The position numbers and the translations under genes were made by a program. From DASUCS01 sp041166745 (GTDB lineage: Bacteria; Actinomycetota; Acidimicrobiia; Acidimicrobiales; JACDCH01), in NCBI GenBank assembly GCA_041166745.1, contig JBEEGH010000007.1, forward strand, positions 1-64,000: a DNA stretch of 64,000 nt, written 5' to 3'. Positions 49,464 to 57,678 of this stretch are shown here, in pieces. The notes under the pieces are model-generated. The model ran no database searches. It was not told the DNA's origin and worked only from the letters and a program-made list of their open reading frames with translations. The first letter of the stretch is position 1, and every line of letters begins with the position of its first letter.

Positions 49464-50836
49464 ACGGCCCACGGATGGTCAGCGGCGAACGAGGCCGCGA
49501 TCGCCGCCGGGGTGACCGGCCCATAGGTGCGATTGCCGAGCGCGGTCTCTTGTCGAGCCCGTTCGAGATCGTCGGCGCTGAAGGTGCAGGCCGCTCCCGC
49601 AACCTTCGCCAAGTCGACGCCGTACAGCCGAGCCGCGTTCTGACCCAGGATCTTTGCCTTCGCTGCGGGCGTCAGCGCGGGGTACCCGAAACGTTCCTGC
49701 GACTCTGCCGTGATCTCGAAGGCTCGGAACGCCTGGATCTGATCCTGCGGCGAGCCGTACCAGATCGAATCCGTGCCCCAGAGGATGTTGTCCTCCCCCA
49801 CCGCCGACAGGAGCTTGCCGAGCACATGGGCCGCCTGGTCGGGATCGGCCATCACCGACTTCCAGGTCGAGCCCAGCTCGGCGTACACGTTGCCTCGGGC
49901 GGACACGCCGGCATCACGGAGGGACTTCACCAAACGGTCGACCCCGCGGCCGCCCTCCGAAAACGGTCCCTCGACGTTCCCTGGCTCATAGCCCGAGTGG
50001 TAGACGACGATGCTCAAATCGGGATGAGCAACGGCCGCCGGCCCGATGTCGGCCGGCGACGCCGCGCTCGAGCCACCGGAGAACCCTTTGTGCACCGCAA
50101 CGAGGCGCGTGCCGCCGGCGGCCGCTAGCGCCGACACCTGGCCGAGGAAGGCTTCACCGGTCGCGTCGGTGAACGTCCAGCCCGGACCGGGTGCGTGCGT
50201 GTACACCTTCCACGCCGCGATCGAATGCAAGGTGTGGAGCTCGTCCATGGCGGCCAGCGCGGCGTCGCGGCGACCGACGTTCGGCACTGCGTGACCCTGC
50301 AGCAGTACGCGCTCGTCGCCGCACAGCCGCGTCGCAAACGCGCGAGCCCGCTCCATCACATCGATCGACAAAGGGTCCGCGTCGCCGACGACCGGAATCG
50401 CGGACAGCACCACCATGCCGGTGTCGCTGCGGAGGAACAACTCCTCCATCCAGTGGTCGATCCCGAAGCAGAGCTTCGGATCTCCTTCGCCGCAGTTGCG
50501 TTGCGGAAAACCGGTGAAGTCCGGAGCGTCGGGCACATGCGCGTAGTCGAGCAAGTGCGTCTGCACGTCGAGAATCGCCTCGGCTCCGCCGATCGCCTGC
50601 TGCGCTGCGCTCGTGTCCGTCGCCGCCTCGGGTGGCAATGAGAACGACCCGGCGGGGCGGGCCGCCCCTCCTCGGTCCTTCGAGCACCCGTCGAGCACCA
50701 TCAGACCGAGGGCGGATCCCATCGTCGAGAGCAGGAAGCGACGGCGGCTCATGCCCAGTCGACGCGCGGTCGCATCCGACTCGGCTCGGGCTCGGCGCAT
50801 GGCCTCGCGCACCACCGGCGTCGGCGGAGGCGGCAC
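49460..50836 (-). CDS. TAT-exported lipoprotein amidohydrolase (amidohydrolase_2)
   Basis: A twin-arginine signal MSRRRFLLSTMGSALGLMVL ends in lipobox LDGC (about residues 29-51), so the enzyme is exported folded and lipid-anchored. The barrel shows AILDVQTHLLDYAHVPDAPD with a metal motif, AWKVYTHAPGPGWTFTD, LVAVHKGFSGGSS and DNILWGTDSIWYGSPQ with a late Asp. GTG 50836 is the first standard start, but the reading frame continues upstream without a stop for 37 codons and encodes plausible protein (PGLPIKLAPCSNGEF). The true N-terminus may be near ATC 50905, after a TACCCT -10. Substrate unknown. Confidence 0.82.
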   Translation of the reverse strand: MPPPPTPVVREAMRRARAESDATARRLGMSRRRFLLSTMGSALGLMVLDGCSKDRGGAARPAGSFSLPPEAATDTSAAQQAIGGAEAILDVQTHLLDYAHVPDAPDFTGFPQRNCGEGDPKLCFGIDHWMEELFLRSDTGMVVLSAIPVVGDADPLSIDVMERARAFATRLCGDERVLLQGHAVPNVGRRDAALAAMDELHTLHSIAAWKVYTHAPGPGWTFTDATGEAFLGQVSALAAAGGTRLVAVHKGFSGGSSAASPADIGPAAVAHPDLSIVVYHSGYEPGNVEGPFSEGGRGVDRLVKSLRDAGVSARGNVYAELGSTWKSVMADPDQAAHVLGKLLSAVGEDNILWGTDSIWYGSPQDQIQAFRAFEITAESQERFGYPALTPAAKAKILGQNAARLYGVDLAKVAGAACTFSADDLERARQETALGNRTYGPVTPAAIAASFAADHPWAV

Positions 50837-50922
50837 GAACTCGCCGTTCGAGCAGGGCGCCAGCTTGATCGGCAGCCCCGGGTCGATGTCGTCCCGACGA
50901 GCGATGCGCGAGGGTACGTCGT

Positions 50923-51336
50923 ATGGACATCGCTCAGGCCGTCGCGTTCATTCGCTCGAACCACAACGCCGTACTGCACACCTTCCGCCGGGACGGGTCA
51001 CCCCAGCTCTCGCCGATCACCATCGGCGTGGACGACGAAGGACACCCGATCATCTCGAGCAGGGAAACCGCCTTCAAGACCAAGAATCTGCTGCGTGATC
51101 CACGAGCGACCGTGTGCGTGTTGAACGATCGGTTCTACGGCGAGTGGGCGTACGTCGACGGCACGTGCGAGGTGGTCCATCTGCCCGAAGCGATGGAGCT
51201 GCTCGTGGACTACTACCGCCAGGTCCGCGGGGAGGAGCATCCGGACTGGGACGAGTACCGCACGGCCATGGCCACCGACCGCCGGGTGATCCTGCGCCTG
51301 ACGGTCGAACGCGCCGGCCCGACGCAGCACGGCTGA
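50923..51336 (+). CDS. PPOX-class F420/FMN-dependent oxidoreductase
   Basis: The 137-residue split-barrel protein shows AVLHTFRRDGSPQLSPITIG, then IISSRETAFKTKNLLRDPRA with the Lys/Arg that hold the cofactor phosphate, then VCVLNDRFYGEWAYVDGTCE. This matches the TIGR03618-like PPOX subclass of actinobacteria, many of which bind F420. The enzyme is a probable reductase of quinones or biliverdin-like molecules, by family only. Confidence 0.87.
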   Translation: MDIAQAVAFIRSNHNAVLHTFRRDGSPQLSPITIGVDDEGHPIISSRETAFKTKNLLRDPRATVCVLNDRFYGEWAYVDGTCEVVHLPEAMELLVDYYRQVRGEEHPDWDEYRTAMATDRRVILRLTVERAGPTQHG

Positions 51337-51338
51337 CC

Positions 51339-51384
51339 GGCTTCGATTGGACTTTTCGGCCTCCGAAATCCATGCTCCGAAGCC
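51339..51384. promoter_or_regulatory. Nested inverted repeats upstream of the DtxR-family gene
   Basis: TTTCGG-cct-CCGAAA (51354-51368) lies inside GGCTTCG (51339-51345) and CGAAGCC (51378-51384). The position, 19 bases before ATG 51388, fits an autoregulatory operator for a dimeric metalloregulator; the outer arms could instead form an mRNA hairpin. Confidence 0.45.
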
Positions 51385-51387
51385 GAC

Positions 51388-52062
51388 ATGGACGTCATGA
51401 AGCTGACCAAGTCCGAGCGCGAGACGCTCAAGGCCGTCTACCGGCTCACCAAGGGCGACGAACCCGCGCACACGGGTGACCTGGCCGACAAGCTCGAGGT
51501 CAGCCCTTCCACCGTCACCACCACGGTCAAGCGCCTCGCCGATCGGGGTCTCGTGGAGCACCGCCTCTACAAGGGCGTCGAGCTCACCGACGCCGGTCGT
51601 CGCGAAGCGGTGAGCGCGATTCGCCGCCACCGCATCGTCGAGCGCTTCCTCTCCGACATGCTCGGCTACGCATGGAACGAAGCCGACCGCCTGGCGACCT
51701 CGTTCGAGCACGAGCTCCCGCAGGAGGTCGAGGCCCGCATCTTCATCGCCCTCGACCGGCCGGCGACGTGTCCCCACGGGTTCCCGATCCCCGCGCTCGA
51801 GACCGACGACCTCCCCGACATGCCGCCCTTGTACGACCTCGAACCCGGCGATGTCGCCGTGGTCGCGGTTCCCGGGTCGACCGATCCTGAAGTGGTGGCC
51901 TTCCTCGACACGCTCGGACTGCGGCCGGGCGGACGGGTCGAGGTGCGCGAGAAACATCCGTTCGACGGTCCGCTGGTGCTGCGCGTCGACGGCAAGGACC
52001 GCACATTGGGCCGCACGGTCGCGCAACAAGTCTTTGTCCAAAGGGTCGCCGCCGCGAGTTGA
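51388..52062 (+). CDS. DtxR/IdeR/MntR-family metalloregulator
   Basis: The 224-residue protein has an N-terminal winged helix (LTKSERETLKAVYRLTKGDE, SPSTVTTTVKRLADRGLVEH), a metal-binding/dimerisation domain with HRIVERFLSDMLGYAWNEAD, EHELPQEVEARI and CPHGFPIP (Glu, His and Cys ligands in family positions), and a C-terminal FeoA/SH3-like domain. It represses iron or manganese genes when metal-loaded. C-P-H-G is found in both IdeR and MntR groups. ATG 51388 or ATG 51397 (MKLTKSE) could be the start; inverted repeats lie just upstream. Confidence 0.9.
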   Translation: MDVMKLTKSERETLKAVYRLTKGDEPAHTGDLADKLEVSPSTVTTTVKRLADRGLVEHRLYKGVELTDAGRREAVSAIRRHRIVERFLSDMLGYAWNEADRLATSFEHELPQEVEARIFIALDRPATCPHGFPIPALETDDLPDMPPLYDLEPGDVAVVAVPGSTDPEVVAFLDTLGLRPGGRVEVREKHPFDGPLVLRVDGKDRTLGRTVAQQVFVQRVAAAS

Positions 52063-52093
52063 CTCTGCGCCGACCCGCCTACGGTCGCGGACG

Positions 52094-53074
52094 ATGCTCC
52101 TGCTACTGACTGAGCCCTCCTTCACCCGCTTCGGCGATCGCATCGGCGCGGTGGCGCCAGACGCTCGTTTCATCCGGATGCAGAAGAACGGTGAGTTGCT
52201 GTTCGGCGATCGACCGCTCCCGTGGGAAGAGGCGAAGCCCGACGTCGCCTGGGTCACGTCGGATCTCTTCGACGATGGACCGGTTCGTCCGTTCTTCAAG
52301 CTGTTGCTGACAGCAAAGCCCGGCTGGGTGCAGATCGCGGGCGCCGGCGTCGATCATCCCGTGTTCGACATGATCCTCAGCGAGGGCGTGCGCCTCACCA
52401 CCTCGCACGTGACAGGCCTGCCGATCGCGGAATACGTCATGCGCGCTGTGCTCGATCACTATCAGCAGCCCTCGTTGTGGGCCGCGGAGCGCGCCGATCG
52501 CCGTTGGGCCCCTCACGACTTTCGCGAGGTGTACGGCACGACGTGGCTCGTCGTCGGCCTCGGTGCGATCGGAACTGCCGTCGCGGATCGTGCGCGAGCG
52601 TTCGGAGCGACGGTGATCGGAGTTCGCCGCAATCCGAACGGCAGCGAGCCCGTCGACGAGTGCGTGCGCCCTGACCGGCTCGAGGCGGTGCTCCCCCGGG
52701 CCGACGTCGTCGTGTTGTGCGCACCGGGCGGAGCCGAGACGCGCCACCTCTTGCACGCCGACACCTTCGGCGCGATGCGATCGCGATCCGTGCTCGTGAA
52801 CGTCGGTCGAGGATCGCTCGTCGACGAGGACGGGCTGCGCGCGGCTCTCGACCGCGGTATTCCCGAGATCGCGATCCTCGACGTCGTCGACACCGAACCA
52901 CCCCCAGCGGACAGCTGGCTCTGGTCACATCCCCGTGTCGTGCTCACACCACACTCTTCGGCGGGAGGCACAGGACGCTACGCCCGCTCGGCCGACGTCT
53001 TCTGCGACAACCTGGCGCGCTGGTTGAACGGCGAACCGCTCGATCACGAGGTGACGGCGGGCGCTACGCCCTGA
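52094..53074 (+). CDS. D-isomer-specific 2-hydroxyacid dehydrogenase
   Basis: ATG 52094, 8 bases after a TACGGT -10, gives 326 residues. The NAD-binding domain has LVVGLGAIGTAVADRARAFG (about residues 155-174), VNVGRGSLVDEDGLRAAL with the catalytic Arg region, AILDVVDTEPPPADSWLW with Glu, and VVLTPHSSAGG with the catalytic His. The substrate domain is short. These features fit glyoxylate/hydroxypyruvate reductase or phosphoglycerate-type enzymes; which one is unclear. The 3' end overlaps the convergent MFS gene by 31 bp. Confidence 0.9.
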   Translation: MLLLLTEPSFTRFGDRIGAVAPDARFIRMQKNGELLFGDRPLPWEEAKPDVAWVTSDLFDDGPVRPFFKLLLTAKPGWVQIAGAGVDHPVFDMILSEGVRLTTSHVTGLPIAEYVMRAVLDHYQQPSLWAAERADRRWAPHDFREVYGTTWLVVGLGAIGTAVADRARAFGATVIGVRRNPNGSEPVDECVRPDRLEAVLPRADVVVLCAPGGAETRHLLHADTFGAMRSRSVLVNVGRGSLVDEDGLRAALDRGIPEIAILDVVDTEPPPADSWLWSHPRVVLTPHSSAGGTGRYARSADVFCDNLARWLNGEPLDHEVTAGATP

Positions 53075-54228
53075 GCGGGGGCGGCGCGGCGCGTCGTCGT
53101 TCGCAACAGCACGAGGCCGGCCAGGGAGAGGAGACCGGCGGTACCGAAGGCCCACCGCTCGCTGGACAACGTGACCACCACACCGAGTACGAATGCGCCG
53201 AGCCCTTGCGAGATGTCGAAGAAGAGCGTGAACGTGGCAATCGCCTGACTCCGCTCGTGCTCCGGCGCGTTGTCGACGACGAGCGGGAAGAGCGATGGAT
53301 ACAGCAGTGACACACCCATCGAGTACACGAAGGTCGACACGTACAAGCCCGTTGCCGAATGCCACGCGCACATCGCTATGAGGCCGGCGGATTGCAGGCT
53401 CATCGCGAGCGACGCGCCGCGCACGGAACCGAGCCGATCGGGCAACCGCGCGAAGAAGATGCGAACGGCCAACACCGCGATCGCGTACTCCGCGAACACC
53501 GCACCGGAGCTCGTGAGCCCCACCTGCTTCACGTACAGCGGCACGAACGCAGAGAACCCCGCGAACGCGGTGGTCGACAGGGCGAGGATGACGCCCGGCC
53601 GGAGGGCGGCGGGATGGAGGAGGTGGCGGCGAACGACGACGTCATCCGGCACTTTCGGCGGTCTGACGGTCGGCATGCCGAGACCCACGAGGACGGCGAC
53701 GAAGCACATCGCCGCGCTCACGTACCAGGCGGCGTGCACACCCCACTGCGTACGCACGCCTTCACCGAGCAGTGGACCGATGGCCAACCCGCCGTACACG
53801 GCGATCGAGAAGTAGGACGTGGCTTCGCCGCGGCGGGCGGGCGGTGAGAGGTCCTGCACCGCAGTGGCCGCTCCGACGAACATCGCGGCCTCGCCGATGC
53901 CGGTGAGCAGGCGCATGCCGAGGAGCACAGGGAGGTTGGTCGCCAGGGTGTAGCCGAGCACCGACACGCCGGCGATGAAGCCACCACCGAGCACGAGCAC
54001 CTTGCGGCCGTGCTCGTCGCCGATCCGGCCCACCAGCGGTCGGAGCAATGCGGCCGAGACGGCGAAGGCGCCAACCGCCATGCCGACGGCCGCTCCGCTG
54101 CCGTGCAGCCGCTCCTCCACGTAGAGCGGCAGCACCGGGGCGAGCACGCCGATGGCGATGAAATACGCCAGCGCGGCTCCCGTGATCCGGACGAACCCAG
54201 GCGTGAGCAGGCGGTCGTCCGATGCCAT
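53044..54228 (-). CDS. MFS transporter (drug/sugar exporter-like)
   Basis: ATG 54228 (MASDDRLL) gives 394 residues and about 12 membrane helices. Motif A is PLVGRIGDEHGRKVLVLGG between helices 2 and 3, and GMRLLTGIGEAAMFVGAATA in helices 4-5 is common to drug:H+ antiporters and AraJ-like exporters. Its C-terminus encodes RAAPAQGVAPAVTS, 31 bases of which overlap the convergent dehydrogenase. Substrate unknown. Confidence 0.87.
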   Translation of the reverse strand: MASDDRLLTPGFVRITGAALAYFIAIGVLAPVLPLYVEERLHGSGAAVGMAVGAFAVSAALLRPLVGRIGDEHGRKVLVLGGGFIAGVSVLGYTLATNLPVLLGMRLLTGIGEAAMFVGAATAVQDLSPPARRGEATSYFSIAVYGGLAIGPLLGEGVRTQWGVHAAWYVSAAMCFVAVLVGLGMPTVRPPKVPDDVVVRRHLLHPAALRPGVILALSTTAFAGFSAFVPLYVKQVGLTSSGAVFAEYAIAVLAVRIFFARLPDRLGSVRGASLAMSLQSAGLIAMCAWHSATGLYVSTFVYSMGVSLLYPSLFPLVVDNAPEHERSQAIATFTLFFDISQGLGAFVLGVVVTLSSERWAFGTAGLLSLAGLVLLRTTTRRAAPAQGVAPAVTS

Positions 54229-54274
54229 TGATTCGAATGTTGCCGGGTTCCCGACCGGGCTCCAACCCGATTGG

Positions 54275-54280
54275 TACGCT
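54275..54280 (+). promoter_or_regulatory. -10 hexamer TACGCT of the UvrD-like helicase
   Basis: TACGCT ends 7 bases before GTG 54288. Its last base begins the LexA box. Confidence 0.55.
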
Positions 54281-54295
54281 CGAACACGTGTTCCC
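54280..54295. promoter_or_regulatory. Probable LexA (SOS) box at the UvrD-like helicase start
   Basis: TCGAACACGTGTTCCC matches TCGAAC-N4-GTTCGA at every defined position except the last two (CC for GA). It lies over the start codon exactly as at dinB. Confidence 0.65.
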
Positions 54296-56258
54296 CTCAC
54301 TCACGGATCAACAGCGAGCGGCCGTCGACCACGCCGATGGGCACCTGCTCATCGTCGCCGGTGCCGGCACCGGCAAGACCACCACCCTCGCGTCCCGATT
54401 GGCCGCCCTGACCGAGCGCGGCGTCGCCCCCGAGCGGATCCTGCTGCTCACGTTCAGCCGGCGGGCCGCGTCCGAGCTGCTGCGCCGCGCCGAAGCGCTC
54501 GCGGGCCACGACGTCGCCCGCCGCGTGTGGGGCGGCACGTTCCACGCCGTCGGCAATCGTGTGCTGCGGCGGCACGGCCGCCTCCTCGGTCTCGATCCCG
54601 ACTTCACCGTGCTCGATCAAGCCGACGCGGCGGATCTGCTCGCGCTGGTGCGGTCGGAGCTCCACGCCCACGATGGAGAGCATTCCTCCGACCGTCGTCG
54701 AGCGAAGAAAGACACGATGGCGGCGATCCTCAGCCGGGTGATCAACACCGCCACACCGCTTTCCAAGGTGCTGCACACGACGTTTCCCTGGTGCACCGAG
54801 GAGCAAGCCGAGCTCAAATCCACGTTCGAGGCGTACACCGCGCGCAAACGCTCCACCCTCGTGCTCGACTACGACGACCTACTGCTGTGTTGGTCTGCGC
54901 TCGTGCGCTCGCCCGCCGCGGCACCGCTGCTCGATCAATTCGATCACGTGTTGATCGACGAGTACCAGGACACGAACGCACTCCAAGCCGAGATCGTCGC
55001 GGCGATGGCTGATGGCGGAGCCACGATCACCGCGGTGGGCGACGACGCCCAGGCGATCTACGGATTTCGCAATGCCACGCCGCGCAACATCCTCGAGTTT
55101 CCCGAGCGGTTCGGCGCGCAGATCGTGGTGCTCGATCGCAACCACCGGTCGACACCCGCGATCCTGGCATCCACCAACGCCGTCATCGCCGAGGCCGCCC
55201 ACCGCCATGAGAAGGTGCTGTGGTCCACTCGTGGCGATGGTCCGCAGCCCGGTCTCGTCCTCTGTTCGGACGAAGGGGCGCAGTCTGCGGCGGTCTGCGC
55301 GCGCATCCTCGAGCAGCACGAGCGCGGCGTCGCGCTACGCAATCAGGCGGTCTTGTTCCGCGCCGCGCATCACAGCGACTTGCTCGAGCTGGAACTCGGC
55401 GCGCGTCGCATTCCGTATGTGAAGTTCGGGGGGCTGCGCTTTCTCGAGGCGGCGCACGTGAAAGATCTCGTCTGCGCGTTGCGTCTCGTGATCAATCCGA
55501 GCGATGAGCTCGCGTGGTTCCGAGTGCTCCAGCTGATCGACGGGATCGGTCCCGCCACCGCCCGAAAGCTCGCATCGCTCAAGGGCGCGATCGATGTGGC
55601 CGGCGCCGACGACCTGTTGAGCGCGCTCGAAGACGCCCGCCGGCTCGCGCACCACGAAGGCCCGAGCGCGGCGATCGAGCGGCTGCGGGTGTGGCTCGAG
55701 CCGATCATCGAGCGACATCACTCCAACGCGTCCGCCCGCATAGCGGATCTCGACGCGCTCTGTGTCGCGGCGGCGAGTGCGCCGAGCCTCGAACGGTTCC
55801 TCACCGAGCTGGTGCTCGACCCACCGTCGTCGACCGGCGAGCTCGCCGGACCACCCCATCTCGACGACGACTGGCTGACGCTGTCGACGATTCACTCCGC
55901 CAAAGGCGGCGAATGGGACGCCATCCACGTGATCCACCTGGCCGACGGCAGCTTGCCTTCCGACATGGCCACCGGCAACGACGAAGAGATCGAGGAGGAA
56001 CGCCGGTTGCTCTACGTGGCCATGACGCGGGCTCGCGATCGACTGTGGTGCTACGTGCCGCTCCGGTATCACGTCGGGCTCGGCCGAGCGTGGTGGAGCG
56101 ATCGCCACAGCTATGCGCAGCGCAGCCGGTTCCTCACCGACGCGGTCGTCGCGACGATGGATCGCGAGGGCGACCCGATCGTGATTGCCGATGAGGCCCC
56201 GCTCGACACCGCCCCGCTCGCCGAGGTCGACTCGATGGTCGCGTTGTTGCTCGACTAG
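54288..56258 (+). CDS. SF1 DNA helicase, UvrD/PcrA-like
   Basis: GTG 54288 is preferred over ATG 54222, which overlaps the divergent MFS start. The 656-residue protein has the SF1A motif set: Q motif SLTDQQRAAVDHADGHLLIV, motif I VAGAGTGKTTTLASRLAALT (about residues 24-43), Ia LLLTFSRRAASELLRRA, motif II LIDEYQDTNALQAEI, III VGDDAQAIYGFRNA, IV DRNHRSTPAIL, V LSTIHSAKGGEWDAIHVIHL and VI LLYVAMTRARDRLW. It is shorter than PcrA and lacks its long C-terminus. With the LexA box it is probably a DNA-damage-induced repair or recombination helicase. Confidence 0.93.
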   Translation: MFPSLTDQQRAAVDHADGHLLIVAGAGTGKTTTLASRLAALTERGVAPERILLLTFSRRAASELLRRAEALAGHDVARRVWGGTFHAVGNRVLRRHGRLLGLDPDFTVLDQADAADLLALVRSELHAHDGEHSSDRRRAKKDTMAAILSRVINTATPLSKVLHTTFPWCTEEQAELKSTFEAYTARKRSTLVLDYDDLLLCWSALVRSPAAAPLLDQFDHVLIDEYQDTNALQAEIVAAMADGGATITAVGDDAQAIYGFRNATPRNILEFPERFGAQIVVLDRNHRSTPAILASTNAVIAEAAHRHEKVLWSTRGDGPQPGLVLCSDEGAQSAAVCARILEQHERGVALRNQAVLFRAAHHSDLLELELGARRIPYVKFGGLRFLEAAHVKDLVCALRLVINPSDELAWFRVLQLIDGIGPATARKLASLKGAIDVAGADDLLSALEDARRLAHHEGPSAAIERLRVWLEPIIERHHSNASARIADLDALCVAAASAPSLERFLTELVLDPPSSTGELAGPPHLDDDWLTLSTIHSAKGGEWDAIHVIHLADGSLPSDMATGNDEEIEEERRLLYVAMTRARDRLWCYVPLRYHVGLGRAWWSDRHSYAQRSRFLTDAVVATMDREGDPIVIADEAPLDTAPLAEVDSMVALLLD

Positions 56259-57610
56259 GACGAACGTTGCCGATCCGTCAGTGGAAGCCTCACGACGAAC
56301 CGCGCTCCTTCGTGTGCGTTGCCGTCGACCATGACCGATCCCCCCATCTGCTCGGTGAGGTTCTTCACGACCGACAGACCGACGCCGGTGCCGGACTGGC
56401 TGATCACCTCGTCGCCATGGCCGCGATAGAAGGGTTCGAAGATCAGGTCGCGTTCGTCGGCTGGGACGCCGGGGCCATTGTCGTCGATGGTCACCGTGCC
56501 GACCGAGCCCTCAGCCCCGACGGTCACATGGATGGTGGCTCCGTCAGGCGAGAACTTCGCCGCGTTGGTGAGCAGGTTGCTCACGACCCGAGTCAGCGCG
56601 TCTGTGTCACCGTCGACGGTGGCGTCCTCGACGACCACGACCGAGACGCGGTGGCGGGCGAGTACGACGCCGAGCTGGTCGACGACACCGGCAACGAGTT
56701 GGCCGACGTTGACAGGATCGGCGCGAAGACGCGAGTGGCCGCGCTCGAGGCGACTGAAATCGAGCACTTCGGAGATCAGCCCGCCGAGCATCCGGCTGTT
56801 GCGGTCGATTCGTTCGAGCATCTCGAGCCGCTTTTCATCAGAGAGCGAATCCCAGTTCTGGGCCAGGAGTTGCGTGAACCCAGTGATCGCCGTGAGCGGC
56901 GTGTTCAGCTCGTGCGACACCGTGCCGATGAACACACCCTTCAGCGCGTCCGAGCGGGCGAGCTGCTCATTCGACGCCCGCAACTCGGACTCGCTTGCGC
57001 GAAGCGCCTTCTCGCGTTCCGTTGCCGCTTCGAGCAGGGACTCGTTGAGCCGCCAGGTGATGATGCCGGCAGCGCTCATGCCAAGGATGAAGAGGCCATG
57101 GATCGCGGCCCACTTCCACGGCTGCGCCACCGCCTCCGGGTGGTTGTACACCGACTCAGGAGACACCACGCCTGCTACGCCGTGCTGCAGCACGACGTAG
57201 CCGATCGCGAGGAGGAACGGCTGCCAGTCCTGGTACAGCGTGACGACGCCGACCATCACGAAGTAGTGGAAGTGCATCTCGATGAGCCCGTGCGAGAGGT
57301 GAACGAGCTCCGCGGAACAGGTGAGCAAGCCGACCACGGCGATGATCGTGCTCAGACGGCGGTGTTCGCGAGATTCGGTCGCGAGGGCCGCGAGTGCGAC
57401 GACGATGCCGGTCTCGACCGCGGTGTGCGCGACGCCGACGTCCTGCGCCATCGCGATGATGAACACCGCCGGTACGTGCAGCCAGAGGAGCACGAGGATG
57501 CCGCGATGCCGCTGGCGCCAAACGTCCTCTGGCAGGGCGCCGCCGCGGGGTAGGTGCCGCCACAACCCGCTCGGGCGCAGCTCTACGGTCTGGATTGCAG
57601 CGTTGTCCAT
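56255..57610 (-). CDS. Orphan membrane sensor histidine kinase
   Basis: ATG 57610 follows GGTGGGTGG; an earlier GTG 57643 overlaps a likely -10 (TACAGT). The N-terminal 200 residues hold about six membrane helices with histidines in LVHLSHGLIEMHFHYFVMVG and GYVVLQHGVAGV, a module also met in signalling proteins with other outputs. HisKA follows with phospho-acceptor FIGTVSHELNTPLTAITGFT, then HATPase_c boxes: N LLTNAAKFSP, G1 VTIDDNGPGVPADERD, G2 SQSGTGVGLSVVKNL. The usual N-box Asn is present. No response regulator gene is adjacent, so the partner is elsewhere. Confidence 0.9.
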   Translation of the reverse strand: MDNAAIQTVELRPSGLWRHLPRGGALPEDVWRQRHRGILVLLWLHVPAVFIIAMAQDVGVAHTAVETGIVVALAALATESREHRRLSTIIAVVGLLTCSAELVHLSHGLIEMHFHYFVMVGVVTLYQDWQPFLLAIGYVVLQHGVAGVVSPESVYNHPEAVAQPWKWAAIHGLFILGMSAAGIITWRLNESLLEAATEREKALRASESELRASNEQLARSDALKGVFIGTVSHELNTPLTAITGFTQLLAQNWDSLSDEKRLEMLERIDRNSRMLGGLISEVLDFSRLERGHSRLRADPVNVGQLVAGVVDQLGVVLARHRVSVVVVEDATVDGDTDALTRVVSNLLTNAAKFSPDGATIHVTVGAEGSVGTVTIDDNGPGVPADERDLIFEPFYRGHGDEVISQSGTGVGLSVVKNLTEQMGGSVMVDGNAHEGARFVVRLPLTDRQRSS

Positions 57611-57678
57611 CCACCCACCAGGTCGGGCAGCGTCCGACGGCACTGTAGGCCCAGACGGCGACTACCTGCGGGTGATCC

